From Apostichopus japonicus (taxonomy: Eukaryota; Echinodermata; Holothuroidea; Aspidochirotida; Stichopodidae): a stretch of DNA of 64,000 nt. Made by a program: the position numbers and the translations under genes. The stretch's first letter is position 1. Each line of letters begins with the position of its first letter. Under the pieces are notes generated by a model. It made no database searches. It saw only the letters and a program-made list of their open reading frames with translations, and had not been told where the DNA came from. The DNA is taken from assembly GCF_037975245.1 (NCBI RefSeq), contig NC_092563.1, positions 29,787,960 to 29,851,959 on the forward strand, read 5' to 3'. Positions 34,977 to 48,600 of the stretch are shown here, piece after piece.

Positions 34977-36711
34977 CTGCCCAGTATAGCCCTCACCCTA
35001 CAGCCCGGTATGGCCCTCACCGTACAGCCCGATATAGCCCTCACCCTACAGCCCAGTAAAGCCCTCATCTTACAGCCCAGTATAGCCCTCCTCTTGCTGT
35101 CTGGTATAGCCCTCACCCTACAGCCCAGTATAGCCCTCATCTTGCTGTCTGGTATAGCCCTCACCCTACAGCCCGGTAAAGCCCTCATCCTACAGCCCGG
35201 TATAGCCCTCACCCTACAGCCCGATATAGCCCTCACCCTACAGCCCGGTATAGCCCTCACCCTACAGCCCAGTATAGCCCTCACCATACAGCCCGTTCTC
35301 ACCCTCAAACCTGGTATAGCCCTCACCCTCAAGCCCGGTATAGCCCTCACCCTCAAGCCCGGTATAGCCCTCACCCTACAGCCCGGTATAGCCCTCACCC
35401 TCAAGCCTGGTATAGCCTTCACCCTATAGCCCTCACCCTACAGCCAGGTATAGCCCTCACCCTACAGCCCAGTATAGCCCTCATCTTGCTGTCTGGTATA
35501 GCCCTCACCCTACAGCCCGGTAAAGCCCTCATTCTACAGCCCGGTATAGCCCTCACCCTACAGCCCGATATAGCCCTCACCCTACAGCCCGATATAGCCC
35601 TTACCCTACAGCCTGTTATAGCCCTCACCCTACAGCCCGGTATAGCCCTCACCCTACAGCCCGGTATAGCCCTCACCATACAGCCTGTTATAGCCCTCAC
35701 CCTACAGCCCGGTATAGCCCTCACCCTACAGCCCGGTATAGCCCTCACCCTACAGCCTGTTATAGCCCTCACCCTACAGCCCGGTATAGCCCTCACCCTA
35801 CAGCCCGGTATAGCCCTCACCATACAGCCCGTTCTCACCCTCAAACCCGGTATAGCCCTCACCCTACAGCCCGGTATGGCCCTCACCGTACAGCCCGATA
35901 TAGCCCTCACCCTACAGCCCAGTAAAGCCCTCATCTTACAGCCCAGTATAGCCCTCCTCTTGCTGTCTGGTATAGCCCTCACCCTACAGCCCAGTATAGC
36001 CCTCATCTTGCTGTCTGGTATAGCCCTCACCCTACAGCCCGGTAAAGCCCTCATCCTACAGCCCGGTATAGCCCTCACCCTACAGCCCGATATAGCCCTC
36101 ACCCTACAGCCCGGTATAGCCCTCACCCTACAGCCCAGTATAGCCCTCACCATACAGCCCGTTCTCACCCTCAAACCTGGTATAGCCCTCACCCTCAAGC
36201 CCGGTATAGCCCTCACCCTCAAGCCCGGTATAGCCCTCACCCTACAGCCCGGTATAGCCCTCACCCTCAAGCCTGGTATAGCCCTCACCCTACAGCCAGG
36301 TAGAGCCCTCACCCTACAGCCCAGTATAGCCCTCATCTTGCTGTCTGGAATAGCCCTCACCCTACAGCCCGGTAAAGCCCTCATCCTACAGCCCGGTATA
36401 GCCCTCATCCTACAGCCCGGTATAACCCTTACCCTACAGCCCGATATAGCCCTCACCCTACAGCCCGGTATAGCCCTCACCCTACAGCCCTCACCCTACA
36501 GCCCGGTCTCACCCTCAAGCCCAGTATAGCCCTCACCCTCAAGCCCGGTATAGCCCTCACCCTACAGCCCGGTATAGCCTTCACCGTATAACCCTCACCC
36601 TACAGCCCGGTACAGCCCTCACCCTACAGCCCGGTACAGCCCTCACCCTACAGCCCTGTATAGCCCTCACCCTACAGCCCGGTATAGCCCTCACCATACA
36701 GCCCAGTCTAT
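34977..36711. repeat. 24-bp minisatellite, about 72 units
   Basis: Consensus tatagccctcaccctacagc plus ccgg. Variants include tatggccctcaccgtacag, ctcctcttgctgtctgg and shortened gttctcaccctcaaacc. A block at about 34994-35430 recurs at 35860-36300 (offset 866 bp), so the array also has a higher-order duplication. Because 24 is a multiple of 3 and the unit lacks stops in some frames, long open frames appear on both strands: (G)IALTLQP forward, RVRAIPGC reverse. These are not convincing genes. Confidence 0.95.
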
Positions 36712-39039
36712 TTCAGTCTATTATGAGGTGATCCAGGGCATGTGAGTTTCTCTTCAACTGTAGGGAATGTCATTGCATTGGTTCCATACAGGATGGAGAT
36801 GAAATACACAAACCATATAAAAATTCACAAATTAAGACATTGTGTCAGCGCTGTTCTGATGTTAAAATATTTATTTTTAACGTAAATGCTGTGATGACAT
36901 AATTCTTACATTTTGAATCTGAGTGTGTACAACATAATAAATTCCAGTTGCAGCCATAAAATAACCTTTTCTCTATATAAACAGTCAAAATGACATACAG
37001 TTTCTTATAACAATGTTTATGAAATTAATGTAAAAATTTGTAACACAAAAATACATCTTAAAGAGCAAACTATATATTTATAAAAATTTCTTGCAGAAAA
37101 TAAAATGAAAACTCCATACTTGCAGTCAATCCCAGCTTTAAATCTTAAACCATGCACTCCACTCCCCCCCCCCCCCCATCCCCTATATCACACCTCCTTC
37201 TGAAGGGACTTTGTTATTGACAAATTGGTATTTTACTTCAAACCAACTAAGTGAGTAAGAATAGTCTTCTATTCCGCCATGGTTGCTATGCGGCTTACTT
37301 AATCCTAAATGATCATACTGTAGAGTTGCAGTTACATATGTACAAAGATGCCTTTAAATTCAAATGAAAAGTATTCTGGTAAGATTAATATTTTCACTGA
37401 GTATTTATGCATAATGCTGAAAGAGAGTAGCTATTGCATGCAAAATTATGTTTAGTGAGGAAAATAAATATGCAGCTTTACTTGAAAGAACATTTTGAGT
37501 ATCATAACATCTTTCTCTTTGCTATGACTGTTGGAATGATTTTAATACACTGTTTAATGTCTCTCTTAGTTCCATCTTAGAGTCGGGCCATTGAGGTGCA
37601 GCTTTTATCAATAACCTTATCAGAATTCCCCCCACTTTCAACAAAAAACAGCTGTAGTTAATATTTTGCAAAATACTGCAGATTAAGATTTGCCATGTTT
37701 GAATCTTATTTAAATCCACCCAGATTGAAGTTGTCATGGCAACTGTTCTGTGAACATTTACTTTTTACTTGTATTACTAGTTGCCCGCACTTAACATCAA
37801 CCTGTCATATATTAATTTGGACAGAGATAAAGTAATGTGTACATCTTCCACCCCAGTTATTAAAAGGCTAGCATGTTTTTCAAAGAATCGGGGCTGCATA
37901 GTCATGTAAAACATAGAAACGTAAAACATAGAAACATGTACAAAATGTTACCATTAAGGAAAATTCTGTATATTTTGAAGAAAAAAAATATTTGGAATGG
38001 ATGCATCATTCTGCAAGATACGATTCTACCAAATTTAAACATTGCTCACATTTCAAAAGATGGAATTAGGAAGGCTGTAGAGCAGAAGGCTGAGATTGTA
38101 AATTTCTAAAATTAAATTTAATATTATATTACAGTTAATACATTTGGTTCATCAACACATGGAATATTTGGAATTTGTGAGGCTTGTGTTACTTTTCTAA
38201 GCAAGGAAAATGCTTGTTTGTAAAAAAGAAAGTAAAAAAAAAGCTGATTGCATTTTGTCAAATTGGATCATGATTTGTTGGAAACTTGACCTACACCAAA
38301 AGGGAATGACTTAATGATGTAACTAATGTGTGAACTCCAGGGAACAACTTAAGTTGTCACCTGCTTTTATACAACCTTTAGAAAGCTTGATATATTTTAC
38401 AAGTTTAGAGTATAAATGCTATCCCTAAACGTACAGCTGAAGTATGGTTAATTAGCAGTATACAGTCTTCCTGCTTTACATACGCATCAAGTGATAACTG
38501 TCTCCTACTTGAGATCAGGCAAAATGGAAATATTAATTCTGTCCATGCAACATCCTTCAGTAACTAGTAACACATATATAAACCATTCCAGTGACTACTT
38601 CTTGGGCCAGCATGAAAATCAACAACATGTATTGCATTTCAAACCCAGTGGAATAGAATGCCCAAATAAAACCCAGATGATCTAGCCAATTAAAAGAAAA
38701 AGGAATTAACAGTTCTGTAACTATTTACATGTAGACTCTATGTGCACCTATAGGACCTATATAGTAAAACTGTATGTGTATTGTTAATGTAATTAGTTCT
38801 ACACCTACTCATTGTTGCATAGACAGTGAAATTTTCGTTTCTCAGTCAAACATGGATTTTGATTGAGCCCTGGCATGACTGTGGCCTCAGCAAGGATGCC
38901 AGCCAGCATGGGTCTTCCTTTCCCTACCCCATCCTAAACTGGAATGTGGCTGTTTCAATAGCAAAACATAGCTATTTTATGCATGTTAAACTATATACAT
39001 TTAGGATAACAAATACTTCCATGTTTTCCTTGGCATGTA
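36712..39039. other. Intergenic, downstream of ELMO
   Basis: A/T-rich, with a C-run at 37163-37178. It may contain the ELMO 3' UTR and poly(A) site, but I could not place them. Confidence 0.6.
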
Positions 39040-39390
39040 CTCTAAAAGCAGGACACCCTTTAGCCACAAGTAAATTACACACACACACTTATGCTGCCCA
39101 ATACCGCCTACCCACACACACACTTGTGTTACCCAATTCCCCATACCCCCACACACACTTGTGTTGCCCAATTCCCCACACACACACACTTGTATTGCCC
39201 AATTCCCCACACACACACACTTGTATTGCCCAATTCCCCACACGCACACACCTGTTTTGCCCAATTTCCCATACCCTTGCTTCCCTGCCTCCTGTCCAGT
39301 CCCTCCCCCCCCCCACTTAATCCCTACTTACCCCCATGCCCTCCTCTCAGTCCCCCTTCTCCACCCAATGCTTAATTGGTCCTAATCCTT
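39040..39390. repeat. Short-unit C/A-rich repeat related to the 107-bp array
   Basis: Units of about 35-40 bp read cacacacacttgtattgccc plus aattcccca, five or six times, followed by a stretch like the 107-bp unit. The lead-in ccacaagtaaattacacaca resembles ttacaagtaaatttcgcaca at 41187, so the two loci share ancestry. It is downstream of the ELMO stop codon. Confidence 0.8.
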
Positions 39391-39479
39391 GCCTACTATA
39401 CATTGTTTTGCTGACAAGCCCTGGTTGTCCTCTATATTTCATCTACATATTTTCTCATCCTATCGATGGGTCTGACTTT

Positions 39480-39674
39480 TCAGTCAGTACAAAAGTTGAA
39501 GTCTTCTGGTGGTTCTGGTACAACAGGAGCGATGTGAGGAATGACAAGGTTAGCAGTGTCCAATAGGTGTATGCTGACCTCTATTCCTAATAGATATTCC
39601 AGATCTGACTTGGCTTTATTGCTGCTCATTTCTCTCCCTAAGAGAATGTCAAAACCATCAATCCACATCTCCAT
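39480..39674 (-). CDS. ELMO: ELMO terminal exon (PH end, PxxP tail)
   Basis: MEMWIDGFDILLGREMSSNK, then DLEYLLGIEVSIHLLD, ending in IAPVVPEPPEDFNFCTD and TGA. It matches CIWTDGLNALLGKDM...LLSMEIKLRLLDLEN and the Pro-rich tail that binds the DOCK SH3 domain. Acceptor ttttgtttcag. No canonical poly(A) signal was seen close downstream on the minus strand. Confidence 0.95.
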   Translation of the reverse strand: MEMWIDGFDILLGREMSSNKAKSDLEYLLGIEVSIHLLDTANLVIPHIAPVVPEPPEDFNFCTD

Positions 39675-42600
39675 CTGAAACAAAATCAAGTCACTTACAA
39701 TTTGAAACACAGTGAGAGGATTTAATAAGGTATATAAATTTGATTAGATTTGAAGATGGAGTAGTAACTTTCTTCCAAACCTGACACATCTTATTATTCT
39801 CAAAAGTATAGAATGAACCAGTTTTTAATAAGTGGCATCACTGCCATCATCTTCACCATCATCACAATTATCATCATGTCTTTAATCACCACAATTCCAC
39901 CAATGCAATCATAGTCAACAACATTATTATGCACAAATGTATTTAAACCTTTAAACTGTTAATCATGAAGTAAATTTTCATCAACAAAATTAGTTTGTGT
40001 GATGCAAAATAGTAGTGCCTTTTTTATCTATTCGATATTCCTGAATTATCCCGAAAATGGAAACCATTTTCGGTGCTAAAAAAATCTCATCAGCGGAAAT
40101 AATGTCACTCATTAGTTGCTCAGTTTTGTACTACTAATACAATAGGTTGTTGTTCTCTCTTCTTTGTGTTTGCCTTGAGGGCTCTTCATTATCAACATGA
40201 GACCCTATAGTATTCCAGTACTTTGAAATTTACTTGCAAACAATACAAACCAGTAATCCTGTGCTTATTGTAATTGTATATGCCACAATAATCCATTTGG
40301 TGGGATATAAACTGTGCATGACTTTAATGCACATGTCACAGCATTAGGAAGGCATAATTTACCGAAGGTCAGTCACATGGTTGAGAGATCAATTGGTTTG
40401 AAGGATGTGTTGCCAGGCAACTTGGATGCTAAAAGCATCACAATCATTACTACAACTTGGAAATACATTGAAATCATTGTATTTAAAATGCTAATAATTG
40501 GCAGCCGACAGACTTCATATATATAAATGAATGAATATTTGTGATTACGTTAGTAAAGTATTCAAAAGATTCTACTTACACCTTCAAAAGTTTCTGAACT
40601 TAGCTCGATCTTTGTATTGTTGATCATGGAAATTGTAAATAAATGCTGCAGAAGAACAAAAATGATTACATGTCAACATCAGCTAGAAATTATGACATGT
40701 CATTTATATATGGTTTGGCTCTGAAATGATGTGATATCTTAATAACTTTGTTGCAAACAACCATCTTATGTAAAGAATACTCCATGACCCCCTTACAATC
40801 TCCAAAACAAATAATACAAATTATTAATATTTACATTGATGGGATAAACTTTTAAGTTTTGTTACCCACAATGGACTGCATTGGGAAGTCTGTGGTTGAG
40901 AGAATGACTTAAATTCGCTGGACACATACATTGAACATCTACACCACTGTTACAATGTGCAGCAGGGTGGGGGGAGGGGTCTACTTGCTTCATTTATGAA
41001 GAGAACTTTGCAGTCACCCAGGGTAGATTGTAGCCTCTGCACAAAACCAGATGGTATAGTTTTTGACTTTCATTAACCTGATTTCGGAGGTTTGCTGAAG
41101 TTCCAAGCAACATTAAAGGAATTCACAGATTCACTGAAAACTTCATGTTTAACGCCATGTGCTCTTCATGCAAGAAGCTCTTTAGTTACAAGTAAATTTC
41201 GCACACATTGCATTGCCCAATTCTCTACAATCACTCCCCTGCCTCCTTCTGTACCCACCCCCTCTTATTCCCAACCTACCTGCCCTCCTACCTCACCTAC
41301 CTTTCAGTCCCCCTCTTCCACCCAATGCTTAATTACTCCTCTGTCACCTAATAAACAGTAGTCACCCCCTCTTATTCTCAACCTACCTGCCCTCCTACCT
41401 CACCTACCTTCAGTCCCCCTCTTCCACCCAATGCTTATTACTCCTCTGTCACCTAGAAACAGTAGTCACCCCCCCCCTCTTATTCCCAACCTACCTGCCC
41501 TCCTACCTCACCTACCTTTCAGTCCCCTTCTTCCACCCAATGCTTAATTACTCATCTGTCACCTAGTAAACAGTAGTCACCCCCCCTCTTATTCCCAACC
41601 TACCTGCCCTCCTACCTTTCAGTCCCCCTCTTCCACCCAATGCTTAATTACTCATCTGTCACCTAGTAAACAGTAGTCACCCCCCCCCCCCTCTTATTCC
41701 CAACCTACCTGCCCTCCTACCTCACCTACCTTTCAGTCCCCCTCTTCCACCCAATGCTTAATTACTCATCTGTCACCTAGTAAACAGTAGTCACCCCCCC
41801 CCCCTCTTATTCCCAACCTACCTGCCCTCCTATCTCACCTACCTTTCAGTCCCCCTCTTCCACCCAATGCTTAATTACTCCTCTGTCACCTAGTAAACAG
41901 TAGTCACCCCCTCTTATTCCCAACCTACCTGCCCTCCTACCTCACCAACCTTTCAGTCCCCCTCTTCCACCCAATGCTTAACTACTCCTCTGTCACCTAG
42001 TAAACAGTAGTCACCTTTCTTCAATTCTTTACTAACCTTGTGATGTGGTCTATTTCCTGTTGTTTGGTATTTGCCAGCAGCTACCTCTGCAATATCTATC
42101 ACCTGAACTGTAACCAAAGTAACAATCACAAGTAGTAAGCACATGAGGAGTATCAAAGTTGAAGGACATCCTACAAAGACTAAGGTGTCGAAATTTTAGG
42201 AATATTCTTTTCTTCATTTCTTTTTCAATCTTGTAAATATTGTTTGTCATGACTGGAAGTTTGGTTTTATTGCTTCACATAGTTGTCAAACATCATTTGT
42301 TTTGAGAGTAATACAGATCACTAACAACATTTTGTGTTCAAGTATTAATGTAAAAATAAACACTAAATATTAATACAACCGAATAACGTGATTTGCTCTA
42401 ATCTCCAGTCTTCTTACACCGAGACTAACTGTGATCATGACAGCGTTAATACATCTAGGGAGGTATCAGGTGACCCTTCAACAGGAATAGATACTACACA
42501 TGAGACTACATATGGTTCTTTTACTATGTATTATATACTACATTACAACACATACATTTACTATGTATCATACTACATTACTAAACATGATACTTATATT

Positions 42601-45600
42601 ACTATGTATAATATACGACATGATTACACATTATACTTTTACTATGTAACATACTTTAGGCTATACTATATTACTACACATGATACTTTTACTATGTATC
42701 ATATACAACATTACTACACATGATACTTTTACTATGTATCTATATACTACATTACTACACATGATACTTATATTACTATGTATCATATACAACATAACTA
42801 CACATGATACTTTTACTATGTATCATATACAACATTACTACACATGATACTTTTACTATGTATCCATATACTACATTACTACACATGATACTTATAATAC
42901 TATGTATCATATACTACATTACTACACATGATACTTTTACTATGTATCATACTATAGGCTATACTATATTACTACACATGATACTTTTACTATGTATCAT
43001 ATACAACATTACTACACATGATACTTTTACTATGTATCATATACTACATGACTACACATGATACTTATATTACTATGTATCATATACTATATTACTACAC
43101 ATGATACTTTTACTATGTATCATACTATAGGCTATACTATATTACTACACATGATACTTTTACTATGTATCATATACAACATTACTACACATGATACTTT
43201 TACTATGTATCTATATACTACATTACTACACATGATACTTATATTACTATGTAACATATAGAACATAACTACACATGATACTTATATTACTATGTATCAT
43301 ATACTACATGACTACACATGATACTACACATGATCGCAGTTAACGGCTGGAACTTTGCAACTCCTTTGTGATCAGTTAAATATATGATGCCTATTGTTAT
43401 TTGCAGCATATTAATGCTTTTGTACAGTATTTTCAGCAATTACACTAATGGCAAATACATTTATGGAGTGTGGGAGGGTTTTATATATTAATGGATATAC
43501 ATTGCATCATCATATAAGCAACAAAGGGAATATGTATGACTTGACTTGCTACAAATCTGACTAATTAATTATTCATTCATGAATATGCATTGTACCATCA
43601 TAAATAACAAATAGACTATGACTTGACTTTCCACAAGTCTTATAAATTATTCATGAATATGTATGCTTACTCTTTTCCTTCAGGGTCTCAATCGATGGAA
43701 TGCTGGTGCTATCCCTATAGTCACCGTAATGCAGAACCTTGTGATTTCTCGAAAGCTGGAAGTATTGTGTTGGCTTACCTGAGGATTTAGTAAGTAAATG
43801 TGAACGTTAGGTTTTAAATTTATGCATAATACTGACCATTTCAAACTGCAGTAGGACAAGTCTATAAGTTAACTCATGCCAATCGCTCGGTAAAATCTTT
43901 GCAGGGAAAATAGCAAACTTGGAAAATAGCTGACATAAACGATCAACACTGTTAGCCATGTCAAACCCTGTAGAATGCAGGCGCTCTGTTTTCTTTCAGT
44001 TATATTTAAGTATAACGTATTGACAGCTGTGAGGTTATCATTATACAAAAAAGTTCCTTGCAGCAACCACAAGCTACTGTTTGCATTATAAGACCTCTAG
44101 ACAGACCTATAATATATTTAATGTTCATGAATCTATGATCAGAAAATGGTGATAAGTTTAGCCCCCCCCCCCAATTTTTTTTTATAAATCAAGTTTTGAG
44201 GATCAAAAAAGGAAAGAATAGGTTATCGTGCACATGTTATCTGAAATGTAACAACTAGCTTCATATGATTAGTAGCCACATATGATTGCCCTTTGTCTAT
44301 TTCAAGTCTGTATTCAAATATCGAACACAGCTCACAGTTCAAACTGGAATATATCATCACCATCAAGGTTTACTTGATTTTTCTGTGATTCAGCAGATTA
44401 TGGACATAAGAAATTGAACAGAAAATAGCAAATTTTTCACTTTTAGGAAAAGCCCTTGACCAACCACTTACCAGCATCACTTGAATGACACCCAATTAGA
44501 GGGAACTACAAAGTCTTGGTGTTCTTCTGGTGGACCACTAAATATGGTGATCCAGGTTCAAACCCTGGCAAGACTAAACTATGAATCCTAACTTGGGTGG
44601 CATTGTAAGTGACTGCAACAAACATGTGTAATAAACAAGCACATACACCCCCCCCCTGCCCCATAGGAGAAATTAAAACACAAGGCGAGACTTTATCCAG
44701 TTTCAGAGCATATTTATCTTACATGCACAATGTCATGCTGCTCTTGAATAGTCTCAGCTCTTGCGCGATTGCTTTTTTTTTCTCTTCTATGTTATTTTTT
44801 GGTTTATTTTAAAGAGTTGCTCTTTAAGCTACTGCTGTCTAGTTTGTGTATATTTACTACATTCGGCTTTTATAGCTTTGCTTCTTTTTTTAATTCAAAG
44901 TACAGCTGCCCTGCATTTGGTCGATATATTACATATCTTATTTTCTACAGACATATCCCAAATGGGAAATTTCCTCTGCTTCTTTCTTTCATGCCATAAA
45001 TTATCAGAAGAAAATAATGAAAGCTTGAAATCTGCTGCTTATAACTTTTAATGGACCATCCCTTTATCTCATATATCCAGTTTCCATAATGAAGTGATGC
45101 CAGATGTCTAATTTGTTTCATTACTTTAAGCTAGTGTTACCACATTTTGTTGGTAATAAAGAAGGACACTATTTGATGTCCTGGTGAGAAGTCTAAGGAC
45201 AAGGGAATGTCCACCTGAATTAAAATGATTTTGAAAGGTGTCTACAAACAAAATGGTGCCATATTTGTAGCCTTATACAGGTTCCTGCACCCTTTGGTGA
45301 CCAAAATTTCATGATCCAATCCAAAAATTTAATTACTCTTTCATGCAAGAAAAATATATCCTAGCAACTAATCATAATTACTTTAGGTCCACAAGAAACA
45401 CAATTTGCTGGAATCCCATTTGTAGAAATTCATGGCAATTTCAAGTTGATTATATTGTGCTCTAGCCTATGCAAATTTTCACTGCGTTGCCATGACTTCA
45501 TGCACTCTTGTGTTCTCATGCATTGAGACAAGTTAGGTACGGAATTGCCAGCGTCTGTTGTTAGTACAGTGCCTCACTACACACTATCCATGCTGTCACA

Positions 45601-48600
45601 TGTAAGAACATGTACGCAGCGTTTGTGCAAACTTGTGCGCCAACACTGCCAATAATAATGGGACTGCCAGCATTACAGCCATATATATCCTAAAAAATCT
45701 AGGTTAGACGTGATATATTTAGACCTGCAGAAGGCATTTGACACGGTACCTCATAGAAGACTGTTAACAAAAATCAGGGCACATAGAATAGATATCATAT
45801 TGAACTGGATTGAGGAATGGCTACGATATTGGAAGCAGCGAGTAGGTTTGAATGGGAAAGAATCCAGATGGACGGAGGTGACCCGCTCGGCGGTACAAGG
45901 GTCACTATTAGGACCTGTTTGTTCCACAATGTACATGAATGACTTACAGATAGGTGCAGTCAGACGTAAGTCCGCAGATGACACACAAGTAATAAGCCCA
46001 ATAACAAATGAGAGAGGGCAGTATAACAGCTACAGCAAGATTTAGACATGTTGATGATAATGAACCAAAAAGTGGCGAACGATATTTAATGTTGGGAAAT
46101 GTTCGGTATTGATTGCATTTTGGAGATGGTAATCCAAAATTCAAATATGAAATGGGAGGAAAGGATTTGAAAGAACAGCAGACAGGAAAAGGATTTATGA
46201 GTGTATGTGAAATACATCAAAGAGATTCAGTAGGCAGTGTGCCGAATTGACAAAGAAAGCCAATAGAGTTATTGGCATTATAATAATAATAATAAATGAG
46301 ACTTATATAGCCCCAAATCAGTAGACAAAAGTCACTGCTCAAGGCGCTTTACAAAGAATGCAAATTAATTATCAAAGGGAACTTTACCAATTTTGATGGC
46401 AAGTTGTATTGAACCTGTACAAGTCCCTTGTAAGGCCACTCCTGGATTATTGCATACAGGTTTGGAAGCCATATTGAAACTAGAAAGCCAGTTGGCTTTG
46501 TGAATTCCTTGCCATACAATTTGCTCAAAATTACAAATAACTATCTGACTCACTAATGTAGAGCAAGGGAGTTAAAGTTGTCCAAGAATTAAGTGAGAAC
46601 CAGAAAAAAATTCTGATAATTTCAGCTCTTATTTGTAGCACTCCCTTTGTGGGCATCAACCTTTTAATCAACTGGTAAAGATTTTACATAAAAATTTTTT
46701 ATCCAAAACGTTTCAATATCCAGAAAGAACAGTCTTCTTATTGTGAAATATAGAAACATAGATGTATGAATAAAATCAACTCTGCCTCTGTGCAATCATC
46801 CCTTAAATAATTGTTATTAATTAATGAGAGCTCTACCCCCCCCCCCCCACATTGTTTAGACACTGTGAAATATTTCACTACTTATGCCACGCAAAAGTCA
46901 TCTAGTATAAATCATAGAGAAAATGACCAATTTTGAGTCCATTTGAGATAACCTGTTGACCCCTTTAAAGCCAAATTTTTCCACAATTTTAGATAACCTT
47001 GAAGCTCAGAGGTTTAAAGTTGACAAGGGCCTGTTGATTGTGTTAAAGTGAATGTGTTAAAATATTATCAACAAACTTGAAGCAGATTTCATATCCTGGA
47101 TGACTTTATGTTTTGTTGAAGATTTATAGAGCTCCTTTGCCTCACTAAACTGAACTGAATTTTGACCAAACTATAAAAATCATAGCATTGGAGAAGTCAC
47201 AGGTTAATTGTAACTTTAAGTTTGAGCTACCATGTATTAAAGGTTTTCAGACTTTGACAACTGTTGACCTCAGTTGACCTTTGACCTCTACCAATTCCAA
47301 TAGGATTCTGGCACTCACCAAGCTGGATCCACCTACAAGTATGAAGTTCAAGAAAGATGTACCACTTGAGTTATCATTTTTACAAGATTTTCAGATTTGG
47401 CCTAAATGTTGACCACAAATGACCTTTGATCTCCACCAATTTCAATACGGTTCTTGCTGGTTCAAGCTTGATCTGCATACCAAGTATTAAGTTCAACAAA
47501 GATGTAGTTTTTGAGTTTTACAAAGTTTTCAGATTTTGACCTCTGTTTACCCCAAATGACCATTGAACTTGACAGAAAGGAGTATGGTTCTTGTGCTCAA
47601 TAAGACAGATCCACATACTACGTATTAAATTAATCCACCTTGAACTTTTTGAGTTACGGTGTTTACAAGCGTCACACCATCGCATCGCATAGAATCCTTC
47701 TGCCTCCGACAAAGAGGATATTAGCTTAATAGGAGTACAACACAGAATGATGAGACAAATAAAATAGTAGCAATGGAAAGCAAAGTCTTTGAGGAGAGAA
47801 TTAAGGCTGATGACAAATTGAACGATTAGAAATAAAGGAGGAAACTATATTCAACTGTGTTTGGAAAATATAGAAGAGACTATATCAGAGAATGTAGTAA
47901 CAGCCCCAACACTCAACATATTTAAGAACAGGCTGATGGAACGCAGGATCAATAGACCTGCTATTCCTCAGAGCCATTCTCTCCGGCACTCTTCTGAGCC
48001 CCCCTCCCCCCCCCATCCACTTCCCTCTCTCTTCCTTCTCCTGCAAAGACATGAACTGTTGGAAATTGAAATGGTTGACATCTTTCTCTGACTTACTGCT
48101 GCAAATTTATGGAGAAGTTTTTAACAACAAATTTGTACTAAAAGTTGTACATTTGATCGTTGACCCTGTGACCTCAGTTGCCGTGGTAAATACCTCATGC
48201 TATTTATCCTCGAAGTAGGAATCGAAAGAGAAAGTCAAAGTGGTTCTAAACTGCTTTCAGACAGTTGCGTGGTATAATTCTTGGGGTTGGCTGGCTGGAA
48301 GGGGAATAGGCTAAAAAACTTGGATATTCTGCTCTTTCTCACGTTTCTGGTTACGTGAGAAAGATAAGGCGTGTGATACTGCCCAATACCGAAATGCGCC
48401 CTCCACCACAACTCGGTCGATCATGGATATGCGTGAGATAAAAAGATGGAACAACTTGTACTGAAATTTTTCATGACAAGCAGACGACTCATGGTAAGAA
48501 GTGTGAGTATGTTTTGAAACTGATAGAAGAAAAGTTAAATTGGAGTGACAGCAAAGTGAACACAAAGAAGATAGAATACCTCCTGACTTCTTGAAGCTGG

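Noticed and set aside
35010-36529. Repeat proteins of 139 and 347 residues (plus) and 160 and 353 residues (minus)
   Set aside because: They are products of a 24-bp tandem unit without stops. Both strands are equally open, and there are no flanking exon signals.
39001-39385. His/Pro- and Cys/Val-rich frames on both strands
   Set aside because: They arise from cacaca-type repeats after the ELMO stop codon.
42388-43261. Tyr/Thr/Ile-rich open frames
   Set aside because: They arise from the A/T minisatellite.
44530-44600. tRNA gene
   Set aside because: There is a good B box but no A box, anticodon arm or acceptor-stem pairing. Listed only as a possible SINE.
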